From assembly GCA_030039655.1 (NCBI GenBank), contig JASHVC010000448.1:1-11598 (forward strand): a stretch of DNA of 11,598 nt, in the 5' to 3' direction. The notes under the pieces are model-generated. The model was not told the origin of the DNA. It ran no database searches and saw only the letters and a program-made list of their open reading frames with translations. The stretch comes from Xanthobacteraceae bacterium (GTDB lineage: Bacteria > Pseudomonadota > Alphaproteobacteria > Rhizobiales > Xanthobacteraceae). How positions within the stretch are numbered: the first letter of the stretch is position 1; each line of letters starts with the position of its first letter. The position numbers were made by a program, and so were the translations under genes. Shown here one piece after another: positions 1-6,982 of the stretch.

Positions 1-19
1 CCCGCCCCGGAGGAAGCCC

Positions 20-1282
20 ATGAACCGCCCTGCCCAAGGATTTCCGCCCATCCTCGACCACCGTGGCGCGCCGCACGTGCGCCGGTTCGACGCGCAACGA
101 TGGCTCATCGACAACATCATCCGCGCCAATGGCATCGACTGGGACCAGCCGCGCTCGCTCTATATCCACGCCCCGTGCGGGATCGAGGCCAACGCTGATT
201 TTGCTGGCATCCGCGAGCGCGTGAAGAAAATGGCTGATATCGGCCCGGCCTTCGCGGCCGTCGCGCGCCGCCGCGAGGCCAAGGCTAACGCGGCCGCGCA
301 GGTGGATCGCAAAATTACCGCTCGCGACAATTTCTTTATGGCTGCGGTGCATTGGGGCGCGGCGCAATGGCCATACGATGAGAACGACGAGACCAACGTC
401 GCCTACAACAACAAGAAGCGCGAATGTTATGCCAAATACGCGGCGCTTTCCGATCATCACGTCGAAGCGGTCTGGATACCGTTCAAGGACAAAGCAATCC
501 CTGGCTGGCTGCATCTGCCGCCGGGCTATACGGGCGGGCGTCTGCCGGTGGTGATCTCCGTTCCGGGCATGGACAGCTACAAAGAAATCCAGGTTGCACT
601 TTACGGCGACAAATTTCTCAACCGCGGCATGGCGGTGCTGGCGATCGACGGTCCTGGCCAATACGAAGCGCCGATGATTGGACTTTATTTCTCCATGGAG
701 AACTGGATGGCCGCCGGGCCGGTGCTGGTCGATTGGATCGCCGCGCGCAGCGAGCTCGATGCCACGCGCATCGGCGTCTCGGGGACGAGCTTCGGCTCGC
801 TGTTCGGCACCGTGCTCACCGCCAACGAGCCACGCATCAGGGCGTGCGCGGTGATGTCGGTGTGTCACGAGCCGGGCTGTCACACGATTTTCCAGGAAGC
901 CTCGCCGACCTTCAAAAAACGTTTCATGTACATGTCGGGCATTACCGACGAAGACGAGTTCGACGAATTTCGTAAAACGATTACATGGGAAGGACACGCT
1001 GAGAAAATCCGCGCGCCCTATCTGTGCGTCGCTGGCGAAGCCGAGGAGCTGAGCCCCCTGGAATATTCCGACAACCTGATGGCGGCCCTCAAGGGCCCGA
1101 AGCAGATGGTAGTCTATCAGGAATCGCGTCACTCGGTCGGCAATGTCCCGGCGGCCAATCTCGGTCCGTTCCCGCCGATCCTGGTGGCGGATTGGCTCGC
1201 CGACCGCCTCGCCGGTAAGTCTTTTGTTAGCGAGCGCTGGTACGTTGCCGGCTCGGGTGAGATCAGCAAGACGCCGTATTGA
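20..1282 (+). CDS. alpha/beta hydrolase, FrsA / 2,6-dihydropseudooxynicotine hydrolase-like
   Basis: 420 residues. ATG at 20 has a good ribosome site, GGAGGA, about six bases upstream. The layout is a long helical N-terminal region (about 1-150) followed by an alpha/beta hydrolase core (about 155-400). The core begins PGWLHLPPGY and PVVISVPGMDSYKE (oxyanion region near G183), then the nucleophile elbow GTSFG with Ser257, the acid region GEAEELSP (Glu342 or Glu343) and the base in ESRHSVG (His371). This arrangement resembles FrsA/DUF1100 proteins and the C-C hydrolase of nicotine breakdown. The acid site holds glutamates where the usual residue is aspartate, so the exact acid is uncertain. No signal peptide is visible, so it is probably cytoplasmic. 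The substrate is unknown; an ester or a C-C bond in a carbonyl compound are both possible. Its downstream neighbour is convergent, and what lies upstream is outside the window. Confidence 0.85.
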   Translation: MNRPAQGFPPILDHRGAPHVRRFDAQRWLIDNIIRANGIDWDQPRSLYIHAPCGIEANADFAGIRERVKKMADIGPAFAAVARRREAKANAAAQVDRKITARDNFFMAAVHWGAAQWPYDENDETNVAYNNKKRECYAKYAALSDHHVEAVWIPFKDKAIPGWLHLPPGYTGGRLPVVISVPGMDSYKEIQVALYGDKFLNRGMAVLAIDGPGQYEAPMIGLYFSMENWMAAGPVLVDWIAARSELDATRIGVSGTSFGSLFGTVLTANEPRIRACAVMSVCHEPGCHTIFQEASPTFKKRFMYMSGITDEDEFDEFRKTITWEGHAEKIRAPYLCVAGEAEELSPLEYSDNLMAALKGPKQMVVYQESRHSVGNVPAANLGPFPPILVADWLADRLAGKSFVSERWYVAGSGEISKTPY

Positions 1283-1285
1283 CCC

Positions 1286-1374
1286 GTAGCCCGGATGGAG
1301 CGGAGCGAAATCCGAGAGCAAACAAAGCACTGGAATCGCTCTTCCCGGATTATGCTCCGCTCCATCCGGGCTAC
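1286..1374. repeat. REP-like imperfect palindrome filling the convergent gap; likely bidirectional terminator
   Basis: The left arm 1286-1314 begins GTAGCCCGGATGGAGC. The right arm 1346-1374 is its reverse complement at 27 of 29 positions. Inside, AGAGC (1315-1319) can pair with GCTCT (1338-1342) and lengthen the stem. Only 3 bp remain on each side before the stop codons of the two convergent genes, so the element is the entire intergenic region. From memory, similar palindromes starting GTAGCCCGGATG are dispersed in Bradyrhizobium and relatives. It would fold in both transcripts and could stop transcription or block 3' exonucleases. There is no T-run typical of a classic intrinsic terminator. 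Confidence 0.8.
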
Positions 1375-1377
1375 AAA

Positions 1378-2406
1378 TTAGCCGACCCTTACGATCTGCT
1401 TGCCGAAGTTCTTGCCGTGCATGAGGCGGAGAAAGGCCTCGGGCATGCGCTCGAAACCGTCGAGCACGTCTTCCTTGAAGCGAAGCTTTCCGGCCTGCTG
1501 CCAAGCGGCGAGATGCTTCAGAGCCTCGTTTCGCCGGTGCCACCAGTCAAACACCAGAAATCCGTGGATACTCGCGCGGGTCACGATCAAATGCCCCATG
1601 AACCGTTCGCCGATGTCGGGCTTGCCGAACTGGCTGGCGAGAGCCACGCGGCCGCAAATGACGACGCGTGCACTAATGCTGAGATTTTTCATCACTGCGT
1701 CGTGGATCGGGCCGGCGGTGTTGTCGAAGAACACGTCGACGCCTTGCGGGCATGCTTGTTTGATTGCGGCCGTGAGGTCGGCGGTTTTTTTGTAGTTGAT
1801 GAGCGCGTCGTAACCGATCTCGCGGCACCATTGCAGCTTATCGTCGTCGCCAGCGACGGCCACCGCGCGGCACCCGGCGAGCTTGGCGATCTGGCCGACA
1901 AGCTGTCCGACCGCGCCTGACGCCGCGGAGACCACGACCGTGTCGCCCGGCCGCGGACGGCCAACATCGAGCAGGCCGAAATAGGCGGTAATGCCCGGCA
2001 TGCCGAGCCACGACAGCGAGCTCTCGATCGGCGCGAGCTTGGCGTCGATCTTGTTGACGCCAGCGGGACCAGAGACATCCGGTGTGAGCACCGACCATTC
2101 CTGCCAGCCGAAGCTCATGGACTCCGCGATATCGCCGATTTTCCAGCGCGGATGATTGGACGCCACAACCTCGCCGACGCCGCCGCCCTGCATGATCTCG
2201 CCGAGGCCGACACCCTTGGTGTAACCCTGCGTGGGGCTCATGCGCCCGCGCATGTAGGGGTCGACCGAAAGCCATTTCGCCTTGACGAGAATCTGGCCGG
2301 GCCCCGCATCGGGCACTGGCTGCGTGGCCATCGACCAGTTTTCCAGCGTCGGCATGCCCTCGGGATAGCTGGCCAGAAGCCATCGCCGATTCATGACCTT
2401 TTGCAT
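1378..2406 (-). CDS. NADP-dependent oxidoreductase, CurA/YncB-like zinc-free MDR family
   Basis: 342 residues from the ATG at 2404-2406, chosen because GGAG lies six bases upstream. A GTG at 2422-2424 would add six residues but has no good ribosome site. The protein matches the COG2130 family, which includes E. coli curcumin reductase CurA, along its full length: NRRWLLASYPEGMPT at the N-terminus, LSVDPYMRGRMS (about 46-57), WLGMPGITAYFGLLDVGRP (about 133-151), the Rossmann nucleotide loop SAASGAVGQLVGQIAK (about 160-175), FFDNTAGPIHDAV, and the terminal HGKNFGKQIVR. No zinc-binding cysteine cluster is seen, as expected for this branch. It probably reduces the alkene bond of alpha,beta-unsaturated carbonyls with NADPH in the cytoplasm. 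The natural substrate is unknown; detoxification of reactive enones is a fair inference. It lies 115 bp downstream of mddA on the same strand, with a perfect palindrome between them. Confidence 0.9.
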   Translation of the reverse strand: MQKVMNRRWLLASYPEGMPTLENWSMATQPVPDAGPGQILVKAKWLSVDPYMRGRMSPTQGYTKGVGLGEIMQGGGVGEVVASNHPRWKIGDIAESMSFGWQEWSVLTPDVSGPAGVNKIDAKLAPIESSLSWLGMPGITAYFGLLDVGRPRPGDTVVVSAASGAVGQLVGQIAKLAGCRAVAVAGDDDKLQWCREIGYDALINYKKTADLTAAIKQACPQGVDVFFDNTAGPIHDAVMKNLSISARVVICGRVALASQFGKPDIGERFMGHLIVTRASIHGFLVFDWWHRRNEALKHLAAWQQAGKLRFKEDVLDGFERMPEAFLRLMHGKNFGKQIVRVG

Positions 2407-2412
2407 CGCGTT

Positions 2413-2416
2413 CTCC
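2413..2416 (-). promoter_or_regulatory. ribosome binding site deciding the CurA-like start
   Basis: GGAG on the minus strand is six bases before the ATG at 2404-2406. It favours that start over the GTG at 2422-2424, whose upstream sequence is a hairpin and CTCCTC, a poor ribosome site. Confidence 0.6.
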
Positions 2417-2430
2417 GGGCTCACGAGGAG

Positions 2431-2453
2431 CGCCGCAGCAATGTGCTGCGGCG
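2431..2453. promoter_or_regulatory. perfect 10-bp-arm palindrome upstream of the CurA-like gene
   Basis: CGCCGCAGCA (2431-2440), a three-base spacer ATG, then the exact reverse complement TGCTGCGGCG (2444-2453). It lies 24 bp before the ATG of the reductase and 68 bp after the mddA stop, both genes being on the minus strand. As DNA it could be an operator for a dimeric repressor. As RNA it would be a strong hairpin in the 5' leader or an end for the mddA transcript. The minus strand after it reads CTCCTCGTGA with no T-run, so an ordinary intrinsic terminator is unlikely. Confidence 0.5.
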
Positions 2454-2521
2454 GTGTTCATGATCCCGGATGTCTTAGCGGCCGTCGAGTCCCGGCTCCC
2501 CAGAAAGTGAGGGGCGAGTCA

Positions 2522-3307
2522 TCACGTCGACTTGCGCCAAGGTACCAGCATCGACACCCGCTGCTTGTAGGCGCGATATTGGTCGCCGAATATACCGATC
2601 AGGTCGTGTTCTTCGAGCTGGATGCCGACCAGGATGTAGGCCGTGGTCACCGCGGCAAACAGCAGATGCCCGGCCGTCATGGTCGGCGCCGCCCAGAACG
2701 CGATGATGAAGCCGAGATAAATCGGGTGACGCACGAAGTGATAGAACAGCGGGGTGCGAAACCGCACCGCCGGCATCGGGCGGCCGGTGAAATTGTTGGC
2801 GACCTGATGCAATCCGAACAGTTCGAAATGGTTGATCAGGAATGTCGAGGTCAGCACGATGAACCAGCCGATGAACGAAAGGATCGTGATCGCCAGCGCG
2901 ATGCTCGGATCAGTGATTTGCCAGACGACCGCGGGCATCGGCCGCCACTGCCAAAGCAGGAGCGCCAGCGCCAGGCTCGCGGCCAGCACGTAGGTGGCGC
3001 GTTCGACCGAGACCGGCACGAATTGCGTCCACCATCGCTTGAAGGCTGGGCGCGCCATGACGCTGTGCTGGATGGCGAACACCGACATCAACACAAGATT
3101 GATGATGAGAGCCTGCGGCCACGGCGCGGCTGGTCCGGCATCGATGGTCTGCGGCACCACGAGGTCTTCGACGAAGCCGATGGCGTAGAGGAAGGTAATG
3201 AAGAATATCAGGTAAGACACTAGGCCGTAGAGAAGGGCAAGAAGCCGGCCGAGGAAGCTCCCTTGGCGGTGCTGAGTCTGCTGCGTGAAGGCGTGGGTTT
3301 GAGTCAT
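2522..3307 (-). CDS. mddA: methanethiol S-methyltransferase (MddA), integral membrane
   Basis: 261 residues. ATG at 3305-3307 has GGAG six bases upstream. Hydrophobic segments lie at about 20-43, 66-84, 104-122, 137-157 and 195-229. The first reads like the MddA signature, LLYGLVSYLIFFITFLYAIGF can be followed in two steps from residues 25 to 45, then VVPQTID. The C-terminal half has the NnrU/isoprenylcysteine-methyltransferase layout: FVRHPIYLGF (191-200), then LEEHDL (231-236) and GDQYRAYKQRV (241-251), where S-adenosylmethionine binds in this fold. MddA methylates methanethiol to dimethyl sulfide, and the enzyme is known from Pseudomonas and Bradyrhizobium. It acts in the inner membrane, with the cofactor site expected on the cytoplasmic side. 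It is divergent from a winged-helix regulator gene and upstream of the CurA-like reductase, so it may share transcription with either neighbour's control region. A less specific NnrU-family methyltransferase is the main alternative. Confidence 0.82.
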   Translation of the reverse strand: MTQTHAFTQQTQHRQGSFLGRLLALLYGLVSYLIFFITFLYAIGFVEDLVVPQTIDAGPAAPWPQALIINLVLMSVFAIQHSVMARPAFKRWWTQFVPVSVERATYVLAASLALALLLWQWRPMPAVVWQITDPSIALAITILSFIGWFIVLTSTFLINHFELFGLHQVANNFTGRPMPAVRFRTPLFYHFVRHPIYLGFIIAFWAAPTMTAGHLLFAAVTTAYILVGIQLEEHDLIGIFGDQYRAYKQRVSMLVPWRKST

Positions 3308-3460
3308 GGCTAACTCCGATTCACTTAGGGTTTACTGCGGTCCGCCGTGGCCCTCGATGGGCAGGCGGGGCTGGCGGAGCGGTAGCCGTCGCGGGCCTTG
3401 TTTCCTCTGCGAAACCGGGGGAGTCTGCCAGGGTTGAGACTGCATGACTTTGCGCAGTCC

Positions 3461-3490
3461 TTGATTTGTCATTGAGGCCGGCTTGATTAT
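3461..3490 (+). promoter_or_regulatory. putative sigma-70-like promoter of the winged-helix regulator gene
   Basis: A possible -35 TTGATT (3461-3466) and -10 GATTAT (3485-3490) are 18 bp apart; each matches four of six consensus bases. Transcription would start near 3497, about 20 bases before the GTG start of the gene. The match is moderate and alphaproteobacterial promoters are often poorly recognised by eye. Confidence 0.3.
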
Positions 3491-3504
3491 TCCGTGAGGC
3501 CGGC
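3473..3504 (+). promoter_or_regulatory. 10-bp direct repeat pair at 22-bp spacing, candidate operator
   Basis: TGAGGCCGGC occurs at 3473-3482 and again at 3495-3504, so the copies are exactly 22 bp apart, about two turns of the helix. One copy lies between the putative -35 and -10 and the other just over the putative transcription start. OmpR-type winged-helix proteins commonly bind direct repeats on one helix face, and the first gene downstream encodes such a domain. Autoregulation is therefore a plausible inference, not shown. Confidence 0.4.
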
Positions 3505-3519
3505 GATGCGGGCCTGCCT

Positions 3520-5109
3520 GTGGGCGACAAAGTGCTGTTTGTCTTTTCCGAGCATACCCTCGACCCCGAGCGGCGGGAACTGCGCCGGGGACCGGAGGCC
3601 ATTGCGGTCGAGCCGCAGGTTTTCGACCTGCTGCTCTATCTCGTGCGCAACCGCGAGCGCGTGGTCAGCAAGGATGATCTCATCGGTGCGGTGTGGGGCG
3701 GCCGGGTTGTGTCGGACTCGACCTTGACCAGCCGGATCAATGCGGCCCGCAAGGCGGTTGGCGACAGCGGCGAAGAGCAGAAACTGATCCGCACTGTCGC
3801 GCGCAAGGGCCTGCGCTTCGTCGGCGCGGTGCAGATTCAAGCAGACGGAGCGGTACCGGCCCATGCCGGCCGCCCGCGCTCGGATGAGACGCACGAGGCG
3901 TCGCGCCCGGCTTTGCCGCTTCCGGATCGTCCCGCCATCGCGGTGCTGCCGTTCTCCAACATGACCGGCGATCCAACGCAGGATTATTTCTCCGACGGCA
4001 TCAGCGAAGACCTGATCACCGCGCTCTCCAAGCTGCGCTGGTTTTTCGTCATCGCTCGCAACTCCTCGTTCATCTACAAGGACAAGGCCGTCCACATGAA
4101 GCAGATCGCCGCCGAACTCGGCGTCGGCTATGTGGTCGAGGGCAGCGTGCGCAAGTCCGCCGAGCGTGTGCGTATCACCGCGCAGCTCAACGACGTCGCC
4201 ACCGGCAGCCATGTCTGGGCGGAACGCTACGACCGCGACCTCGCCGATGTGTTCGCGGTTCAGGACGAAATTACCGAGGCGATCGTCGCCGCCATCGTGC
4301 CGCAGATTTACGCGGCGGAGAATTTTCGCGCCCGCCGCAAGCCGCCGGACAGTATGGATGCCTGGGATTTGGTGATGCGGGCCATGTCGCACTACTGGCG
4401 GGTCACACGGCAAGACAATGTGGTGGCGCAGGCGCTGTTGGAGAAGGCGACCGCGATCGATCCGAGCTACGGACAGGCGCTGGGCGTCCTTGCCGCCAGC
4501 CAGACGTTCAGCGCCCATATGGGCTGGGCCGACATGGCGACGGCGGCGCCGATCGCCGAGCGTGCGGCGCACGCCGCGATCCTCGCCGACGGTGAGGATC
4601 CGTGGGCGCACTTCGCGCTTGGCTGCGTGCATCTGTTCGCCCGCCGTTTCGATGATTCGCTCGCCGAGTTCGAGTTGGCGCTTCGGCTCAATCCGAACTT
4701 CTCGCTGGCGCAGGGCTATTACGGCCTCACTCTCGCCTATTGCCGACGCTGGCAGGAGGCACACCTGGCCGCGCAACGTGCCATTCGGCTGAGTCCGCGC
4801 GATCCGCATTCGGCGGTCTACCACGGCATCGCGTCCTATGCGCAATTTGTCGGGCACAACTACGAAGAGGCGATGCGTCTTGCGCGCGAAGGCATCCGCC
4901 AGCGTGCCGATTTCGTCGGCGCGCATCGCGTTTTGACCGCGGCCGCAGGAATGGCCGGCCAGCTCGAAATCGCCAAGGCGGCTTTGCAGGAGTTGCGCCG
5001 CGCACAGCCGAACGTTTCGCTCGCCTGGATCGCCAAGGAAATGCCGATCCGGGAGGAGTCGGAACGGGCGCACTATCTCGAGGGATTTCGTCGCGCCGGG
5101 TTGGTGTAA
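3520..5109 (+). CDS. winged-helix regulator with TolB-like domain and TPR repeats
   Basis: 529 residues. The frame is closed by TGA at 3484-3486, and GTG at 3520 is the only usual start codon before the conserved domain. Its ribosome site is weak. Residues 1-103 form an OmpR/CadC-type winged helix: FSEHTLDPERRELRRG, VFDLLLYLVRNRERVVSK, DSTLTSRINAARKAVGD and IRTVARKGLRFVG. A charged, proline-containing linker leads to a TolB-N-like domain (about 137-260) with PAIAVLPFSNMTGDPTQDYF, ISEDLITALSKL, YVVEGSVRK and HVWAERYDRDL. The rest is helical TPR repeats, for example 361-394 (WAHFALGCVHLFARRFDDSL) and the following pair to about 500. There is no membrane segment, unlike CadC or ToxR, so it should be cytoplasmic. 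Many paralogues in rhizobia carry this layout, sometimes labelled adenylate cyclase-like, but no cyclase catalytic domain is present. The likely role is transcription control with the TolB-like and TPR parts sensing a ligand or partner protein. The targets are unknown; mddA and the downstream genes are natural candidates. Confidence 0.85.
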   Translation: MGDKVLFVFSEHTLDPERRELRRGPEAIAVEPQVFDLLLYLVRNRERVVSKDDLIGAVWGGRVVSDSTLTSRINAARKAVGDSGEEQKLIRTVARKGLRFVGAVQIQADGAVPAHAGRPRSDETHEASRPALPLPDRPAIAVLPFSNMTGDPTQDYFSDGISEDLITALSKLRWFFVIARNSSFIYKDKAVHMKQIAAELGVGYVVEGSVRKSAERVRITAQLNDVATGSHVWAERYDRDLADVFAVQDEITEAIVAAIVPQIYAAENFRARRKPPDSMDAWDLVMRAMSHYWRVTRQDNVVAQALLEKATAIDPSYGQALGVLAASQTFSAHMGWADMATAAPIAERAAHAAILADGEDPWAHFALGCVHLFARRFDDSLAEFELALRLNPNFSLAQGYYGLTLAYCRRWQEAHLAAQRAIRLSPRDPHSAVYHGIASYAQFVGHNYEEAMRLAREGIRQRADFVGAHRVLTAAAGMAGQLEIAKAALQELRRAQPNVSLAWIAKEMPIREESERAHYLEGFRRAGLV

Positions 5110-5196
5110 CGCCAGAGCGCTTGGCAGCAGCCCATTCGCCTTTCCGCATGGATGGTATATCACCGCGCGGCACTTGCTCGCCCGGATGGTCAAATC

Positions 5197-5874
5197 ATGG
5201 ACGTCTTTGAAGCTGTCGATTCCCGCATCGCCTGCCGGTGGTTTCTCGACACACCAGTCGACGAGAAAATCGTGCGCGATTTGATTGAGCGCGCGGCGCG
5301 CGCGGCGTCGGGCGGCAATCTGCAGTCCTGGCAAATCTATGCGCTGGCCGGTGCGCCGCTGGCGGAGCTGAAGGCGCAGGTCGCCGCGCACATTGCCAAT
5401 CACGATCCGCGCCACGACGACGCGGAATATCCGATCTACCCTGCGACCATGTGGGAGCCCTACAAGACGCGCCGCGAAGAGCACGGCATCCAGCTCTACG
5501 GCGCACTCGACATAGCCCGCGACGACGCGGTGGGGCGGCTTGCGCAATACAAACGCAACTTCGAATTCTTCAATGCGCCGGTGGCACTGTTCATCGGCAT
5601 CGATCGCAAGCTCGGCCCCGGCCAGTGGGCCGACCTCGGCGGTTACATCCATGCGTTGATGTTTCTCGCGCGTGCCTGCGGTCTCGACACCTGCCCGCAG
5701 GAATCATGGGCGCGCATGCACAAGATCGTTCGCGCGTTCGTGAAAATGCCACCGGAGCAAATGTTGTTCTGCGCTGTCGCGATCGGCTACGGCGACCATG
5801 CGCATCCGGCCAATTCGTTCCGGTCCCCGCGAGCCCCGCTTGCGGACTTCTGCACTTTTCTGGGCTTCGAGTAG
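5197..5874 (+). CDS. nitroreductase-family FMN-dependent oxidoreductase
   Basis: 225 residues from the ATG at 5197, which begins at the conserved MDVFEAVDSR. A frame-extending ATG at 5152 would add 15 residues with no family character and has no ribosome site; the site for 5197 is also weak. Nitroreductase features are SRIACRWF (9-16, FMN phosphate arginines), the flavin-contact loop AASGGNLQSWQ (36-46), the central helix with GQWADLGGYIHALMFLARACG (from 142), GLDTCPQES (162-170), and the C-terminal AIGYGD (195-200), equivalent to the usual LGYPD. Length fits the family. Such enzymes are flavin dimers that use NAD(P)H to reduce nitroaromatics, quinones or unsaturated compounds; the physiological substrate cannot be read from sequence. 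It follows the regulator gene by 87 bp and precedes the extradiol dioxygenase by 84 bp, so the three may be co-transcribed. Confidence 0.88.
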   Translation: MDVFEAVDSRIACRWFLDTPVDEKIVRDLIERAARAASGGNLQSWQIYALAGAPLAELKAQVAAHIANHDPRHDDAEYPIYPATMWEPYKTRREEHGIQLYGALDIARDDAVGRLAQYKRNFEFFNAPVALFIGIDRKLGPGQWADLGGYIHALMFLARACGLDTCPQESWARMHKIVRAFVKMPPEQMLFCAVAIGYGDHAHPANSFRSPRAPLADFCTFLGFE

Positions 5875-5958
5875 GTCTGCACCGACGCCTTGAACCCGTC
5901 AATTTACGCATTAGCTTCAATGTGATAGGGTCAGGCGAAATCTCGCAGGAGAGCCGCG

Positions 5959-6975
5959 ATGGGCCTCGAAGCTTTGGGATATGTCGGCATCCGCAGCAAC
6001 AAGCTCGAGGATTGGGCGGCGTACGCCACGCATTTCCTCGGCATGCAGCTGGTCGACCAAAGCCGCGGCACGCTCGCGTTGCGCATGGACGACCGCAAGC
6101 AGCGGGTGATCATCAACACCGGCGAAGACGAGGGCCCCTCTTTCTACGGCTGGGAAGTCGCCGATGCCGCCGCACTCGACGTGCTCGCGGCGCACCTGGA
6201 GAAAAACGGCGTAAAGGTCGCGCACGGTTCGCGGGCGCTGGCCGACGAACGCCGCGTCAAGGATCTGATCGTGTTCTCCGATCCGATCGGCAACCGGCTC
6301 GAGGCATTCCACGGCGCCGAGATTGCGAGCGATCCGTTCAAGCCAGGGCGTTCGATCTCCGGCTACCGTACTGGCCCTCTCGGCATGGGGCACGCGGTGC
6401 TCACGGCGGAGCGGCTCGATGACGTCATTCCGTTCTACACGGAGATTCTCAACTTCAAGCCCACCGACTTTATTCTCAAGCCGTTCAAGGCTTATTTCTT
6501 CCATATCAATCCGCGCCACCACAGCCTCGCCTTCATCGATAGCGGCAAGAACGGCATCCATCATCTAATGGTCGAGCTGTGTTATCTGGACGATGTGGGG
6601 CAGGCCTATGATCTGGCGCTGCGCAAGCCGGAGTTGATCGGCACGACGCTCGGCCGCCACGTCAACGATCACGTTACATCGTTCTATTCGTGGTCGCCGT
6701 CGAAATTTTTGGTCGAATACGGCTGGGGCGGCCGCACGATCGATACTCAAAACTGGACGCCGCACGAGCGCACCGAGGGGCCGAGCCTGTGGGGCCACGA
6801 CCGCACGTGGCTCACGCCCGAAGCGCGTGAAGAGGCGCGCAAGCTGCGCATCGGTGTCGCAGAAGAGGGCGGACGCGTCGCCGTCAATGTAATGGACGGC
6901 AACTATCTACGCGCGAGCGATGTCTGCCCGTGGTGGAACGCCAACGTGGCCGCATCACGAAGCAAGGCAGGCTAG
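5959..6975 (+). CDS. type I extradiol dioxygenase, two-domain VOC family (BphC-like)
   Basis: 338 residues. ATG at 5959 follows AGGAGA by five bases. Two glyoxalase/VOC repeats are seen: 1-125 begins GLEALGYVGIRSNKLEDW and ends DPIGNRLEAFHG, and about 140-290 holds the catalytic site. Candidate Fe(II) ligands are His145 (LGMGHAVL), His202 (HHLMVEL) and Glu253 (FLVEYGWGGR). Other active-site residues of the BphC type are also present: His187 or His188 (NPRHHSLAF), His234 (LGRHVNDH) and Tyr243 (TSFYSW). The pattern predicts meta-cleavage of a catechol-type ring with oxygen in the cytoplasm. The specific ring substrate is unknown. No ferredoxin, ring-hydroxylating oxygenase or adjacent MhpC/BphD hydrolase is next to it; the FrsA-like hydrolase at the window start is 4.7 kb away. 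It ends only 7 bp from the convergent secreted-protein gene. Confidence 0.88.
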   Translation: MGLEALGYVGIRSNKLEDWAAYATHFLGMQLVDQSRGTLALRMDDRKQRVIINTGEDEGPSFYGWEVADAAALDVLAAHLEKNGVKVAHGSRALADERRVKDLIVFSDPIGNRLEAFHGAEIASDPFKPGRSISGYRTGPLGMGHAVLTAERLDDVIPFYTEILNFKPTDFILKPFKAYFFHINPRHHSLAFIDSGKNGIHHLMVELCYLDDVGQAYDLALRKPELIGTTLGRHVNDHVTSFYSWSPSKFLVEYGWGGRTIDTQNWTPHERTEGPSLWGHDRTWLTPEAREEARKLRIGVAEEGGRVAVNVMDGNYLRASDVCPWWNANVAASRSKAG

Positions 6976-6982
6976 CGCGGGT

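Noticed and set aside
1279..1920. 213-codon + strand frame overlapping the hydrolase stop
   Set aside because: It runs through the REP-like hairpin and then antisense to the CurA-like gene; no domain or ribosome site supports it.
2491..2520. CCCC/GGGG hairpin just after the mddA stop as a terminator
   Set aside because: The stem is only 4-5 bp with mismatches beyond and has no T-run.
2393..3223. 276-codon + strand frame
   Set aside because: Antisense to mddA; highly charged, low-complexity translation without domain character.
3438..3459. Inverted repeat GACTGC-N10-GCAGTC between mddA and the regulator
   Set aside because: Six-base arms with a free choice of spacer are expected about once by chance in a gap of this size.
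5121..5161. TTGGCA and TATATC before the nitroreductase gene
   Set aside because: The spacing between them is 29 bp, too long for a sigma-70 promoter, and no better -35 lies at 17 bp.
3487..5652. 721-codon open frame on the minus strand
   Set aside because: It is antisense to the winged-helix/TPR gene and the nitroreductase gene, both of which have clear conserved domains. Its translation is rich in Arg, His and Asp with no recognisable domain, as expected for a shadow frame in GC-rich DNA.
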